A DNA stretch of 64,000 nt from the NCBI GenBank assembly GCA_027307165.1, contig DAHUXM010000034.1:372001-436000 (forward strand), written 5' to 3'. The notes under the pieces were generated by a model. That model was not told the origin of the DNA. It was given only the letters and a program-made list of their open reading frames with translations, and searched no databases. Source of the DNA: Gemmatimonadota bacterium (lineage in GTDB: Bacteria > Gemmatimonadota > Gemmatimonadetes > Gemmatimonadales > Gemmatimonadaceae). Position numbers and translations under genes: made by a program. Shown here one piece after another: positions 52,341-60,876 of this stretch; the first letter of the stretch is position 1; each line of letters starts with the position of its first letter.

Positions 52341-52384
52341 TTCGTCGCGCATGGATGCGCCGTGGCGCTGTGCGTGACTTGACG

Positions 52385-52390
52385 TATCGT
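52385..52390 (+). promoter_or_regulatory. Candidate -10 element (TATCGT) before the CMD-like gene
   Basis: TATCGT ends 7 bases before ATG 52398 in the 57-base gap after the asparaginase gene. A small inverted repeat GCGCAT-GG-ATGCGC (52347-52360) lies upstream and may end the preceding message. No -35 element is clear. Confidence 0.28.
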
Positions 52391-52397
52391 TGACATT

Positions 52398-53033
52398 ATG
52401 GAATCCAGCATTGAACACGAGGCGCTGTTCAGCGACTCGATGCGTGCGCTCGTTCGTATTTCCGCGGCCGTCGCGGGCGCACCACTGGCGTTCACTCGAC
52501 GCATGATGGTGGAAGCCGTCGGCGTCGCGTCACCGCAGGCGGTGGACGAGGTCTTGCTGCAATCGTACCTGTTCGCGGGTTTTCCGCGCGCGCTGAACTC
52601 GATGCGCATCTGGCGCGAAGTATCCGGCGAGCCGGCTCCGGTCGAGGACGCTGCGACAACGCCCCCGCTGCCCGACGTCTACCGGCTGCAGGGAGAGGAC
52701 GCGTGCCGAGCGGTGTACGGCAGCAAGTACGACGCGCTGCGGCAGAAGGTTGGACGGCTGCATCCGGCGCTGGACGCGTGGATGCTGATGGACGGATACG
52801 GGAAGGTTCTCTCGCGTCCTGGGATGACATTGGTACAACGGGAACTGTGCATCGTCGCCGCATGTGCTGCGTCGGAACAGATCCCGCAGCTCAAGTCGCA
52901 CCTGCGCGGGGCGCTCAACTGTGGTGCAACGCCGGATGATCTGGCACTGACGCTATCGGCATTGACCGACATCGTCTCCCGCGAGGCGCTCGCCGCGGCG
53001 CGTGAAGAATTGAATCGAATCAAGGAGAGCTGA
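52398..53033 (+). CDS. Carboxymuconolactone decarboxylase-fold (AhpD-like) protein
   Basis: A 211-residue helical protein that appears to contain two CMD-type units. The first (residues about 10-75) ends in VLLQSYLFAGFPRALNSMRIW, and the second (about 110-205) has RELCIVAACAASEQIPQLKSHLRGALNCGA. The AhpD CxxC redox pair is missing, so peroxidase-partner chemistry is unlikely and the reaction is unknown. The obg gene follows with a gap of 2 bases and an AAGGAG site inside the end of this gene. Confidence 0.75.
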   Translation: MESSIEHEALFSDSMRALVRISAAVAGAPLAFTRRMMVEAVGVASPQAVDEVLLQSYLFAGFPRALNSMRIWREVSGEPAPVEDAATTPPLPDVYRLQGEDACRAVYGSKYDALRQKVGRLHPALDAWMLMDGYGKVLSRPGMTLVQRELCIVAACAASEQIPQLKSHLRGALNCGATPDDLALTLSALTDIVSREALAAAREELNRIKES

Positions 53034-53035
53034 CG

Positions 53036-54058
53036 ATGTTCATAGACAAGGTGACGGTCCGCGCGATAGCAGGCACCGGTGGTTCCGGATGCCAGTCGTT
53101 CCGGCGCGAGAGTCTCGTACCGATGGGTGGGCCCGACGGCGGTGATGGCGGACGGGGCGGCGACGTGATCGTCCGTGGTGACTCCAATCTCGCCACGCTG
53201 CTCGACTACACGTATCGCGACGAGTGGGCCGCCGAGCGTGGCCAGCACGGCATGGGCTCCAACATGACGGGGAAGAGCGGCAAGGACATCTACATGCCCG
53301 TACCGCCCGGCACCATCGTACGCGACGCGGTAACCGGCGAGATTCTCGCCGACGTTCTGGCCGACGGCGAGGAATTCATCGTTGCAAAGGGCGGCCGCGG
53401 TGGAAAGGGCAACGCATTCTTCGTCACCGCTACTCACCAGTCGCCCCGCGAGTGGCAGCCAGGCGAGGAAGGTCAGGAGCGCACGCTCGAGCTTGAGCTC
53501 AAACTCATTGCCGACGTCGGACTCGTCGGACAGCCGAACGCGGGTAAATCCACGCTGCTGTCGGTGATCTCTGCTGCGCGGCCCAAGATCGCGGATTATC
53601 CCTTCACCACGCTTCAGCCGAATCTTGGCGTGGTGCAGCTTTCCGATCACCGCACATTCGTCGTCGCCGACATTCCCGGCATCATCGAAGGAGCGGCAGA
53701 GGGACGAGGACTTGGGCTTCAGTTTCTGCGTCACATCGAGCGTACGAGAATCCTTGCGATGATCATTCCGATCGATGCAATGGACTGGCAGGCGGAGTAC
53801 GATCAGCTGCGCGTAGAAGTGGCGAAATACAGTCCGGAGCTCGCACGCAAGCCGCATTGCGTCGTGTTCACCAAGCTGGATCTCTTCGGCGAACAGTACG
53901 TTCCGCCGATCGAGGCACCCGGTGCGTTCGCCGTTCTATCGATCAGCGCAGCCAATCGCGAAGGTCTGTCGCCGCTGCTAGCCGCGTGGTGGAGCGAGCT
54001 GCTCCGACTCAAGGTGGAAGAGGCGAAACCCAGCGAGGCGGTGGCACCGCTTCCGTGA
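53036..54058 (+). CDS. obg: GTPase Obg
   Basis: Conserved GTPase acting in 50S ribosome assembly and stress control. The 340 residues have the glycine-rich Obg domain at 1-158 (GGPDGGDGGRGGDVIVRG; RGGKGNAFF) and the G domain after it (G1 GQPNAGKST at 165-173; G3 DIPGIIEGA; G4 TKLD). There is no C-terminal OCT domain, as in many bacteria. AAGGAG lies 9 bases before the ATG. Its stop overlaps the dprA GTG by 4 bases. Confidence 0.97.
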   Translation: MFIDKVTVRAIAGTGGSGCQSFRRESLVPMGGPDGGDGGRGGDVIVRGDSNLATLLDYTYRDEWAAERGQHGMGSNMTGKSGKDIYMPVPPGTIVRDAVTGEILADVLADGEEFIVAKGGRGGKGNAFFVTATHQSPREWQPGEEGQERTLELELKLIADVGLVGQPNAGKSTLLSVISAARPKIADYPFTTLQPNLGVVQLSDHRTFVVADIPGIIEGAAEGRGLGLQFLRHIERTRILAMIIPIDAMDWQAEYDQLRVEVAKYSPELARKPHCVVFTKLDLFGEQYVPPIEAPGAFAVLSISAANREGLSPLLAAWWSELLRLKVEEAKPSEAVAPLP

Positions 54059-54921
54059 GTCTGCGACACACCTTCACCGTCGCGCGCCCGCATGATGACG
54101 AGTGGCCGGCGGAGCTCGCGACGATTCCCTCGCCTCCGAAGTCGCTGCACTACACCGGCGACATCGCCGTGCTCGCTCAGCCATGCGTCGCGATAGTCGG
54201 TAGCCGTCACCCGACTGCGTACGGCGAGCGTGTGGCGCGCGACCTGTCGCGCGCACTCGCGTCCGCCGGTGCCTGCATCGTGAGCGGCATGGCCTTCGGC
54301 GTCGATGCAATCGCCCACCGCGCGGCGCTCGAGTGTGGCGGAACGACCGCCGCCGTGCTCGGCGCGGGAATCGATACCGTATACCCGCGCTCGCACATCG
54401 CTCTGTACGACGAGATCGCACAACGCGGGGTCGTGCTGTCGGAATTCGGCGCCGGCGTGGGAACCTTCCAGGGATGTTTCCCGCGCCGCAATCGTGTCAT
54501 TGCAGGCCTCTGCCGTCTGACGATTGTCGTCGAAGCCGGAGCAAAGAGTGGATCGCTCATTACCGCGGGATACGCGGGAGACTTCAGCCGCAACGTCGCA
54601 GCCGTGCCGGGCCCGATCGACTCGCCACAGAGCGCAGGCACCAATCAGCTGCTGCGCGATGGCGCCCAGGTCATCGCCAGCATCGACGATGCGCTCGCGC
54701 TGGCGGCACTCACTGCACATGCCAACGCGCGCGTGCCTGTCTCACTCGGCGCCGACGAAGCGACAGTGTGGGACGCCGTCGCCCAACACGCGGCTGCCAG
54801 CGCCGACGAGATCATCACGCACACGGGCTGGCCCGCAAGCCGTTGCCTCGCCGCGCTCACGCAACTGGAAATTCACGGACTTCTGGAATGCTCGGCCGGC
54901 GGAGTGATCGCGCGAAGATGA
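54055..54921 (+). CDS. dprA: DNA processing protein DprA
   Basis: Loads RecA onto incoming single-stranded DNA during natural transformation. I start at GTG 54055 (GTGA overlap with obg); a longer frame starts inside obg. The 288-residue protein has the Rossmann domain motifs VAIVGSRHPTAYG, IVSGMAFGVDAIAH, VLGAGIDTVYP, FPRRNRVIAGL and EAGAKSGSLITA, with a C-terminal winged-helix-like part (about 220-288). The N-terminal SAM-like domain present in longer DprA proteins is short or missing. It overlaps hemW by 4 bases. Confidence 0.95.
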   Translation: MSLRHTFTVARPHDDEWPAELATIPSPPKSLHYTGDIAVLAQPCVAIVGSRHPTAYGERVARDLSRALASAGACIVSGMAFGVDAIAHRAALECGGTTAAVLGAGIDTVYPRSHIALYDEIAQRGVVLSEFGAGVGTFQGCFPRRNRVIAGLCRLTIVVEAGAKSGSLITAGYAGDFSRNVAAVPGPIDSPQSAGTNQLLRDGAQVIASIDDALALAALTAHANARVPVSLGADEATVWDAVAQHAAASADEIITHTGWPASRCLAALTQLEIHGLLECSAGGVIARR

Positions 54922-56033
54922 GCCTGGATCCGGTGCGCCACCTCTACATCCACGTTCCATTCTGCGCGCGCCGCTGCTCGTACTGTGACTTCTCCATAGC
55001 TGTGCGCAGCTCGGTGCCAGTCGCGACTTACGTGGAATCGATCGCGCGCGAGATCGCGCAACACGACACGCAACGCTGGGATCTCGACACCGTCTATCTG
55101 GGCGGCGGCACTCCGTCCCGGCTTGGCGCTGGCGTGGCTGCCGTTGTGAAGATCGTGCGCGAAAATGCATCGATCGCCGCCGGTGCGGAGCTGACGATCG
55201 AGGCGAACCCGGACGACGTCACGCCCGCGAACGCAGCTTCATGGGTCGATGCCGGAGTCAACCGCGTCTCGCTTGGCGCCCAGTCGTTCGACCCGTCGGT
55301 TCTCGAATGGATGCACCGCACGCATTCGGTTGAGCAGATCGCCACCGCGGTCGGGACTCTGCGCGCGGCCGGAATCACCAACGTCTCGCTCGATCTCATT
55401 TTTGCGCTCCCGGAATCGGTCCCGCGCGACTGGGGTGCGGATCTCGAGCGTGCACTTGAGCTCGAGCCCGACCACGTCTCGCTTTACGGCCTCACCATCG
55501 AGCCGCACACGCCACTCGGCCGTTGGCGGGCCCAGGGCCAGGTAGTCGAAGCGTCGGAAGAGCGCTACGAGGCCGATTTCATGATGGCGCACGAACGACT
55601 CCGCGCAGCAGGATTCGAGCACTATGAAGTCTCCAATTTCGGACGGCCCGGACGCCGTTCGAGACATAACTCGTCCTACTGGACCGGCGAACCGTACGCC
55701 GCGCTCGGACCATCCGCGCATTCGTTCGACGGAGATGCCCGTAGCTGGAACGTGGCGGCGTATGCAGATTGGGAGAGGCGCCTGCGCGCGGGTGAGAGCG
55801 TTGTTGCCGAGCGGGAATTGCTCACCCGGGAGAACCGGCTGTCCGAGCGGGTGTATCTAGGGCTACGTACGATTGACGGTCTTCTTGCGACGGATGCGGA
55901 AATCGACGTCGCTCGTCCTTGGGTCGAAGCCGGGTGGGTCGAGATCACTAACCGAACGATCGTTCTAACAGCGACTGGCTTTCTTCGCCTGGATGCTATC
56001 GCAGCGTCCTTGACACTCGCCGGAAGTCGTTGA
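54918..56033 (+). CDS. hemW: Heme chaperone HemW (radical SAM, coproporphyrinogen oxidase-like)
   Basis: I start at ATG 54918 by ATGA overlap with dprA; the upstream frame is antisense-like noise. The 371-residue protein has the radical SAM cluster C16-x3-C20-x2-C23 in FCARRCSYCDF, then YLGGGTPS and IEANPDD, and the HemW C-terminal domain (RLSERVYLGLRTIDGL). HemW binds heme and is distinct from HemN, having a shorter N-terminus. It sits directly before hrcA, as in Firmicutes. Confidence 0.95.
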   Translation: MSLDPVRHLYIHVPFCARRCSYCDFSIAVRSSVPVATYVESIAREIAQHDTQRWDLDTVYLGGGTPSRLGAGVAAVVKIVRENASIAAGAELTIEANPDDVTPANAASWVDAGVNRVSLGAQSFDPSVLEWMHRTHSVEQIATAVGTLRAAGITNVSLDLIFALPESVPRDWGADLERALELEPDHVSLYGLTIEPHTPLGRWRAQGQVVEASEERYEADFMMAHERLRAAGFEHYEVSNFGRPGRRSRHNSSYWTGEPYAALGPSAHSFDGDARSWNVAAYADWERRLRAGESVVAERELLTRENRLSERVYLGLRTIDGLLATDAEIDVARPWVEAGWVEITNRTIVLTATGFLRLDAIAASLTLAGSR

Positions 56034-56039
56034 TACTAT
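56010..56039 (+). promoter_or_regulatory. Candidate promoter of hrcA giving a leaderless mRNA
   Basis: TTGACA at 56010-56015, an 18-base spacer, and TACTAT at 56034-56039 form a sigma-70-like promoter inside the end of hemW. Transcription would begin at or within a base or two of ATG 56047. No CIRCE inverted repeat (TTAGCACTC-N9-GAGTGCTAA) is visible here, so autoregulation through CIRCE is not supported. Confidence 0.5.
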
Positions 56040-56046
56040 TGCACTT

Positions 56047-57081
56047 ATGGCACTTGCTGAACTGACCGACCGAGAGCGTATGGTGCTCGAGGCCGTAATC
56101 CAGACGTATGTAGCGACCGCCCAGCCCGCTGGGTCGCGTCAGCTTGCCCGTCGGTTCAACTTCGGTGTGTCGCCCGCCACGATCCGCAACACGATGAGCG
56201 ACCTGGAAGAGAAGGGCTACCTCTTCCACCCTCATACGTCGGCCGGCAGGGTTCCCACGGACGTCGCGTATCGCGTCTACGTGGACTCCATTCTTCCCGC
56301 GCACAAGTTCACTACGGCGGAGCGCGACAGTCTTGCGCTGCAGATATCGAGTGGCGGATCGGCAGTGGAGAACATCCTCCGTCGTGCCGCGCAGAGCCTC
56401 GGCATCATCACTCAGGAGCTTGGCGTCGCGCTGGGGCCGCGCTTCGATGCGAGCGTTCTCAACCGCATCGAGCTGGTGCGGCTCGCGTCCGACCGACTCC
56501 TCGTAGTGTTGTCTGTGCAGGGTGGCGGCGTTCGCACGATCTACGTCGACGCGCGAGGTCAGATTGCCGACGAGGCGATCACCGAAGTCTCGCGCGTTCT
56601 CAACGAGCGGCTTGGCGGACTCACGCTGCGTGAGGTACGCAACTCGCTGTCGCAGCGGCTTCGCGATACGACCGTCGGGGCGGCCGAGCTGATCAACGTA
56701 TTCCTGGAAGAAGGCGAGCACATATTCGACGAGGTATTCGATTCGGCGAACGATGTAATGCTCGGTGCGGCCTCCGTGCTCGCCGAACAGCCCGAATTCG
56801 CCAGCGCGGACAGCATGCGAAGGCTCGTCGCCCTGACTGAAACGAGGCACTATCTGGCCGAGGTGCTGCGCAAGCGGAGCGAATCTTCCGGCGTGAGCAT
56901 TACTATTGGCAACGAGCACGATGATCCCGCGCTGGAGAACTTCACGCTTGTCACGGCGCAGTATCACGTTGGTGCGTTGAACGGCGTCATCGGCGTGATT
57001 GGACCGACGCGGATGCCTTACGACAAGGTCATTTCGCTCGTGACTCACACATCGCAGCTGGTCACCGACCTGCTGGACTGA
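56047..57081 (+). CDS. hrcA: Heat-inducible transcription repressor HrcA
   Basis: Represses class I heat-shock genes through CIRCE and depends on GroEL. The 344 residues start with a winged helix (ELTDRERMVLEAVIQTYVATAQPAGSR), then NFGVSPATIRNTMSDLEEKGYLFHPHTSAGRVPTD, the classic HrcA DNA-binding signature, followed by GAF-like and dimerisation parts ending IGVIGPTRMPYDKVISLV. dnaJ follows 51 bases later without grpE or dnaK between. Confidence 0.97.
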   Translation: MALAELTDRERMVLEAVIQTYVATAQPAGSRQLARRFNFGVSPATIRNTMSDLEEKGYLFHPHTSAGRVPTDVAYRVYVDSILPAHKFTTAERDSLALQISSGGSAVENILRRAAQSLGIITQELGVALGPRFDASVLNRIELVRLASDRLLVVLSVQGGGVRTIYVDARGQIADEAITEVSRVLNERLGGLTLREVRNSLSQRLRDTTVGAAELINVFLEEGEHIFDEVFDSANDVMLGAASVLAEQPEFASADSMRRLVALTETRHYLAEVLRKRSESSGVSITIGNEHDDPALENFTLVTAQYHVGALNGVIGVIGPTRMPYDKVISLVTHTSQLVTDLLD

Positions 57082-57091
57082 CGCACTACTG

Positions 57092-57134
57092 AAAGCATTA
57101 CCGAACGCATTCTCAAACGCATCACCAAACGCAT
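57092..57134 (+). repeat. Four 12-bp imperfect tandem repeats leading into the dnaJ start
   Basis: The heptamer AA(A/C)GCAT recurs at exactly 12-base steps: 57092-57098, 57104-57110, 57116-57122 and 57128-57134. The linkers are TACCG, TCTCA and CACCA. The last copy includes the A and T of the dnaJ ATG. No ribosome binding site is present in this array. Confidence 0.8.
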
Positions 57135-58266
57135 GGCAGACTATTACGAAACGCTCGGAGTCCCGCGCGCGGCGTCGGACGACGACATCAAGAAGGCATA
57201 TCGCAAGCTGGCGATGCAGTTCCACCCGGACCGCAACAACGGCTCGTCGGAATCAGAGGAGAAGTTCAAGGAGATCACCGAAGCGTATGACGTGCTGCGC
57301 GATGGCAACAAGCGCGCAGCGTACGATCGGTATGGCGAGGCCGGCCTCAAGGGCGGTGGCTTCGGCGGCTTCCACCATGTGGATCTCTCGGAAGCGCTCA
57401 ACATCTTCATGCGCGACCTGGGCGGGATGGGCGGCTTCAACGATCTGTTCGGTCGTAGAAGCAGCGCCGCCGAGACGCGAACGGGCTCCGACATTCGCAT
57501 CAGCCTCGGACTCACGCTCCAGGAAGTAGCGACGGGAGTCGAGAAGCCCGTCACGATCAAGCTGTTGAATCCGTGCGACTACTGCAAAGGCACCGGCGCC
57601 GAGCCTGGCACGAGTGTGAGTACGTGTCCTACGTGCAAGGGTGCTGGCGAAGTGCGTCGGGCGCAGCAATCGTTCTTCGGACCCGTCGTGAGCGTGTCCG
57701 TGTGCCCCAACTGCGCTGGCGATGGCAAGGTAGTCGCGTCGCCGTGCAAGAAGTGTCGCGGTGAAGGGCGCCTCCGATCGGAAGAGCAGGTCAACATCAA
57801 GGTTCCGGCGGGAGTCGCGACGGGTCAGTACATGACTCTGCGTGGTGTCGGTAACGCCGGCCCGCGAGGCGGTCCGCGTGGCGACATTCTCGTCGTGTTC
57901 GAGGTCGATGAGGACGAGCGCTTCGAGCGCGACGGCGAGGATCTGCTCACCGAAGTGCTCGTCACGTATCCCCAACTCGCACTCGGCGCCGACATCGATG
58001 TTCCCACGGTTACGGCGTCGGTCACGTTGCGCATTCCCGCGGGTACTCAGAGCGGTCAGGTGATGCACCTGCGCGGACGCGGACTTCCGCGCATCAACGC
58101 ATCTGGCACCGGCGACCTGCACGTACGGCTGCAACTCTGGACTCCCGACGTGATGAGCGAGGAAGAGGCCACGCTGCTTCGCCGCCTTTACGAAATTCGC
58201 CCTCTGGCACCAGCAAGACGCGAGCGCGGATTCTGGGCCAAGGTCAAGGAATCACTCGGCGCGTGA
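57133..58266 (+). CDS. dnaJ: Chaperone DnaJ
   Basis: J-domain co-chaperone of DnaK, 377 residues. The J domain is at 1-70 ([27 protein letters not shown] motif in FHPDRN). The Gly/Phe-rich part follows, then four CxxCxGxG zinc-finger repeats at about 145-215 ([32 protein letters not shown]) and the C-terminal substrate-binding domains. Start at ATG 57133 lies in a 12-bp tandem repeat. The stop overlaps the prmA GTG by 4 bases. Confidence 0.97.
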   Translation: MADYYETLGVPRAASDDDIKKAYRKLAMQFHPDRNNGSSESEEKFKEITEAYDVLRDGNKRAAYDRYGEAGLKGGGFGGFHHVDLSEALNIFMRDLGGMGGFNDLFGRRSSAAETRTGSDIRISLGLTLQEVATGVEKPVTIKLLNPCDYCKGTGAEPGTSVSTCPTCKGAGEVRRAQQSFFGPVVSVSVCPNCAGDGKVVASPCKKCRGEGRLRSEEQVNIKVPAGVATGQYMTLRGVGNAGPRGGPRGDILVVFEVDEDERFERDGEDLLTEVLVTYPQLALGADIDVPTVTASVTLRIPAGTQSGQVMHLRGRGLPRINASGTGDLHVRLQLWTPDVMSEEEATLLRRLYEIRPLAPARRERGFWAKVKESLGA

Positions 58267-59090
58267 GCACGGAATGGCGCGCGGTTCGTGTAGAGCAGTG
58301 CGCCGATCGCGATGCGGTGATGAGCGCGCTGTTCGCAGCCGGCTCGCAGGGCGTCCACGAAGACGGTGACGCCCTCGTCACGCATTTTCCGCCGGACTTC
58401 GACACCCAAGGCGTTGTCGCAGCCGTGCACGAGACCGACCCGTCCGCGGTCGTCACGACAACAGTCGTGCCAGCTGTGGACTGGAGCGAGTGGCGCGCAA
58501 GCGTCGACGCACATCACGTTGGAGGCCTTGTTGTAACGCCGCCGTGGCGTGCCGCAGAGTTCGATCCGGCGACTACCATCGTGATCGATCCTGCGATGGC
58601 GTTCGGGACCGGCGAACATCCAACCACGCGTGGAATGCTTCGTCTCATGCAGCGCACGATCCGCGCGGGGGATTCCGTAGCTGATCTCGGAGCCGGCAGC
58701 GCCGTGCTTTCGATTGCAGCCGCCAAGCTCGGCGCAACGCGCGTTGCAGCGATCGAAATCGACGATGGCGCCGAAGCGTCCGCGATCGAGAACATTCGCG
58801 TGAACGGCGTGGAAAGTGCGATTCGATATCTGGTTGGTGACGCGACGGTGTTGCTCGCGCTCGTCGCGCCGGTGCGTGTGATTCTCGCGAACATCGTCTC
58901 ATCCGTGCTGATGGAATTGCTTGCAGGCATGGCAGGGTCGCTCACGCCAGATGGAGTTGCATTGCTGAGCGGGATCCTGGTCGAGGAGCGCGATCTCATG
59001 ATCAGCGCGCTTGCACGTGCGGGCTTTCGCGTCGAAGCCGAAGACGTTGAAGGCGACTGGTTGAGCATCCTTGCCGGTCGTGTCTCATGA
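58263..59090 (+). CDS. prmA: Ribosomal protein L11 methyltransferase
   Basis: Trimethylates ribosomal protein L11. The 275-residue protein has a small N-terminal domain (1-95), then the class I SAM fold: [46 protein letters not shown] and the catalytic-region [14 protein letters not shown], all typical of PrmA. GTG 58263 overlaps the dnaJ stop (GTGA) and its own stop overlaps rsmE by 4 bases. Confidence 0.94.
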   Translation: MSTEWRAVRVEQCADRDAVMSALFAAGSQGVHEDGDALVTHFPPDFDTQGVVAAVHETDPSAVVTTTVVPAVDWSEWRASVDAHHVGGLVVTPPWRAAEFDPATTIVIDPAMAFGTGEHPTTRGMLRLMQRTIRAGDSVADLGAGSAVLSIAAAKLGATRVAAIEIDDGAEASAIENIRVNGVESAIRYLVGDATVLLALVAPVRVILANIVSSVLMELLAGMAGSLTPDGVALLSGILVEERDLMISALARAGFRVEAEDVEGDWLSILAGRVS

Positions 59091-59824
59091 CGGATTCCGA
59101 TCGCGCAGCGTTCTATTCCGAAGATCCGTTCACGGTTGGGGCGCAGATCGCACTGTCGGAGAGCGACGCGTCGCACATTACGGTGCTCCGTCTTGGCGTC
59201 GGGGAACGGGTCGGCCTTCGCGACGGGGCGGGCCACATCGCGTCGGGGACACTTGTCCGGCTCGGCCGCAGGAATGCACTGGTCGAAGTCGACCGGATCG
59301 CCGAGGTGCCGCCGCCGCTACCGATTCACCTGCTGGTTCCAGTCGCGGATCGCGACCGGATGCTATGGCTCGCCGAGAAGGCCGCCGAGCTCAATGTCGC
59401 GAGCTGGCGTCCGGTATTGTGGCACCGGTCCCGGAGTGTGTCGCCGCGCGGCGATGGCCCAACCTTTCGGAACAAGGTACGTACGCGAATGACGTCTGCC
59501 TTGCTTCAGTCGCGGTCGGCTTGGCTGCCCGAGATATTTCCCGAAGCCACTCCAGAGCGCGCGATGGCCGCGTCCCCTGAGGGGTCGCGTGTGGTCCTCG
59601 AAGCGAGCGGCCGGGCGTTCGGCGCCATCGACGTCTCGGAACCGATGGTGGTGGCAGTGGGGCCGGAAGGGGGCTTCGACGCGGAAGAGCTGGATGGCCT
59701 TCAGGCAGCCGGGTTCAGGCTGGCATCGATCGGCCACTCGATCCTGCGGTTCGAGACGGCGGCCGTCGCCGGTGTCGCCGTGGCCCGCGCGTTGCTGGAA
59801 GCGAAACTCATCTCAGACCGGTAA
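59087..59824 (+). CDS. rsmE: 16S rRNA (uracil1498-N3)-methyltransferase
   Basis: SPOUT-family enzyme that methylates U1498 of 16S rRNA. The 245 residues have an N-terminal PUA-like part (SDASHITVLRLGVGERVGLRDGAG) and the knotted C-terminal SAM-binding domain with VVAVGPEGGFDAEEL and SIGHSILRFETAAVAGVAVA, both diagnostic. It is placed straight after prmA, as in many bacteria. The HIT gene starts 5 bases later. Confidence 0.96.
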   Translation: MTDSDRAAFYSEDPFTVGAQIALSESDASHITVLRLGVGERVGLRDGAGHIASGTLVRLGRRNALVEVDRIAEVPPPLPIHLLVPVADRDRMLWLAEKAAELNVASWRPVLWHRSRSVSPRGDGPTFRNKVRTRMTSALLQSRSAWLPEIFPEATPERAMAASPEGSRVVLEASGRAFGAIDVSEPMVVAVGPEGGFDAEELDGLQAAGFRLASIGHSILRFETAAVAGVAVARALLEAKLISDR

Positions 59825-59829
59825 TTCTC

Positions 59830-60177
59830 ATGGCGGACGAGTCCGCAAACTGTATTTTCTGCAAGATCGTCCGCGGGGAGATTCCGGCTACAATGGTCGC
59901 CGAGAACGAGGCGGCGATTGCCTTCCGGGACCTGGACGCGAAGGCGCCCGTGCACGTGCTCGTGGTCCCGCGGAAGCACATAGTCTCGCTCGCCCATTCG
60001 GCCGATCCGGCCACTCTGGGCGAGGTTCTGGCGCTGGCTGGGGACGTGGCGCGGCAGGAAGGGCTGGATGGCGGGTATCGGGTGGTCATCAATACCGGCC
60101 CGGACGCCGGTCAGACGGTCCATCACCTCCATGCCCACGTTCTGGGTGGCCGAAACATGGCGTGGCCGCCGGGCTGA
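59830..60177 (+). CDS. HIT-family nucleotide-binding protein (HinT-like)
   Basis: A 115-residue purine nucleoside phosphoramidase-type protein. It starts with CIFCKIVRGEIPATMVAE, and the His-triad lies near the C-terminus (TVHHLHAHVLGGRNMAWPPG). The length and the GGR...PPG end are like bacterial HinT. The physiological substrate is not established in most bacteria. rpsU follows after 53 bases with no strong promoter seen. Confidence 0.94.
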   Translation: MADESANCIFCKIVRGEIPATMVAENEAAIAFRDLDAKAPVHVLVVPRKHIVSLAHSADPATLGEVLALAGDVARQEGLDGGYRVVINTGPDAGQTVHHLHAHVLGGRNMAWPPG

Positions 60178-60230
60178 GATTATTATTAAAGGCTGCACAT
60201 CAACCGTTACAGGATCGGGGGCGATAGGGT

Positions 60231-60419
60231 TTGTCAGAAGTCATCATTCAGGAAGACGAGAATTTTGAGCGCGCGCTCAAACGCTTCAAGAAGAAGGTCG
60301 AGAAGGCGGGGATCCTCGCGGATCTGCGCAAGCATCGCCACTACGAGAAGCCGAGCGAACGTCGCAAGCGCAAGATGAACGCTGCGACGCGCAAGAATCG
60401 CCGTCATCGCGCGATGTAA
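60231..60419 (+). CDS. rpsU: 30S ribosomal protein S21
   Basis: Small basic ribosomal protein of 62 residues. SEVIIQEDENFERALKRFKKKVEKAG matches S21, followed by the Lys/Arg-rich tail RKHRHYEKPSERRKRKMNAATRKNRR. The start is TTG 60231; no ATG or GTG is available that keeps the conserved N-terminus. AGGG lies immediately upstream, closer than ideal for a ribosome binding site. Its TAA overlaps the yqeY ATG (TAATG). Confidence 0.95.
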   Translation: MSEVIIQEDENFERALKRFKKKVEKAGILADLRKHRHYEKPSERRKRKMNAATRKNRRHRAM

Positions 60420-60856
60420 TGTCGCTGCTCGGCGACAAACTGCAGGCCGACCTCAATGCTGCGCGCAAGGCGCAGGACAAGGCCGCGGTGCTGCTGCTGG
60501 GGACCATACTGTCGGACGTCAAGAACAAGCGCATAGAACTTCGCGCCGAGCCAACTGACGACGACGTACTCGACGTGCTGCGCAAGGGCATCAAGCGCAG
60601 GCGCGAATCGGTCGAGATGTACGACAAGGGGAACCGTCCCGATCTCGCCGAGAAGGAGCGCGCGGAGGTCGCTGCCCTGGAGAAGTATCTACCGGCGCAG
60701 GCCAGCGAAGACGAGATCCGCGCAGCGGTGCGCGCCGCGATTGCTGCCGGCGCCGCATCCATGGGACCGTTGATGGGTCGCGTGAATCCGCAATTCAAGG
60801 GAAAGGCCGACGGCAGCATCATCAGCCGCATCGCCAAGGAAGAATTGGCTAGGTAG
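60419..60856 (+). CDS. GatB/YqeY domain protein
   Basis: A 145-residue YqeY-family protein, the stand-alone form of the GatB C-terminal tRNA-binding domain. Recognisable segments: KLQADLNAARKAQDKAAVLLLGTILSDVKNKRIE, VLRKGIKRRRESVEMYDKGNR, EVAALEKYLPAQ and the ending MGRVNPQFKGKADGSIISRIAKEEL. The cellular role is poorly known. Following rpsU is the typical gene order. Confidence 0.94.
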   Translation: MSLLGDKLQADLNAARKAQDKAAVLLLGTILSDVKNKRIELRAEPTDDDVLDVLRKGIKRRRESVEMYDKGNRPDLAEKERAEVAALEKYLPAQASEDEIRAAVRAAIAAGAASMGPLMGRVNPQFKGKADGSIISRIAKEELAR

Positions 60857-60876
60857 GGCGCGGATTTATCCGCGCC
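60857..60876 (+). terminator. Perfect 9-bp hairpin after yqeY
   Basis: GGCGCGGAT-TT-ATCCGCGCC begins at the base after the yqeY stop and forms a perfect GC-rich palindrome. Position suggests a terminator for the long housekeeping operon, but there is no T-run after it, so a Rho-independent mechanism of the usual kind is unproven. Its right arm forms part of the first copy of the 39-bp repeat. Confidence 0.5.

Noticed and set aside
52679-53857. 392-codon minus-strand frame opposite obg
   Set aside because: Opposes one of the most conserved bacterial GTPases; product has no recognisable features.
56034-57133. CIRCE operator near hrcA or dnaJ
   Set aside because: I looked for TTAGCACTC-N9-GAGTGCTAA or near matches in both upstream regions and found none.
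57092-57134. CRISPR-like array
   Set aside because: Units are only 12 bp with no spacers of proper length and no cas genes nearby.
55996-57225. 409-codon minus-strand frame opposite hrcA
   Set aside because: Antisense to hrcA; the apparent repeated NAF/DAF segment only reflects the 12-bp array upstream of dnaJ.
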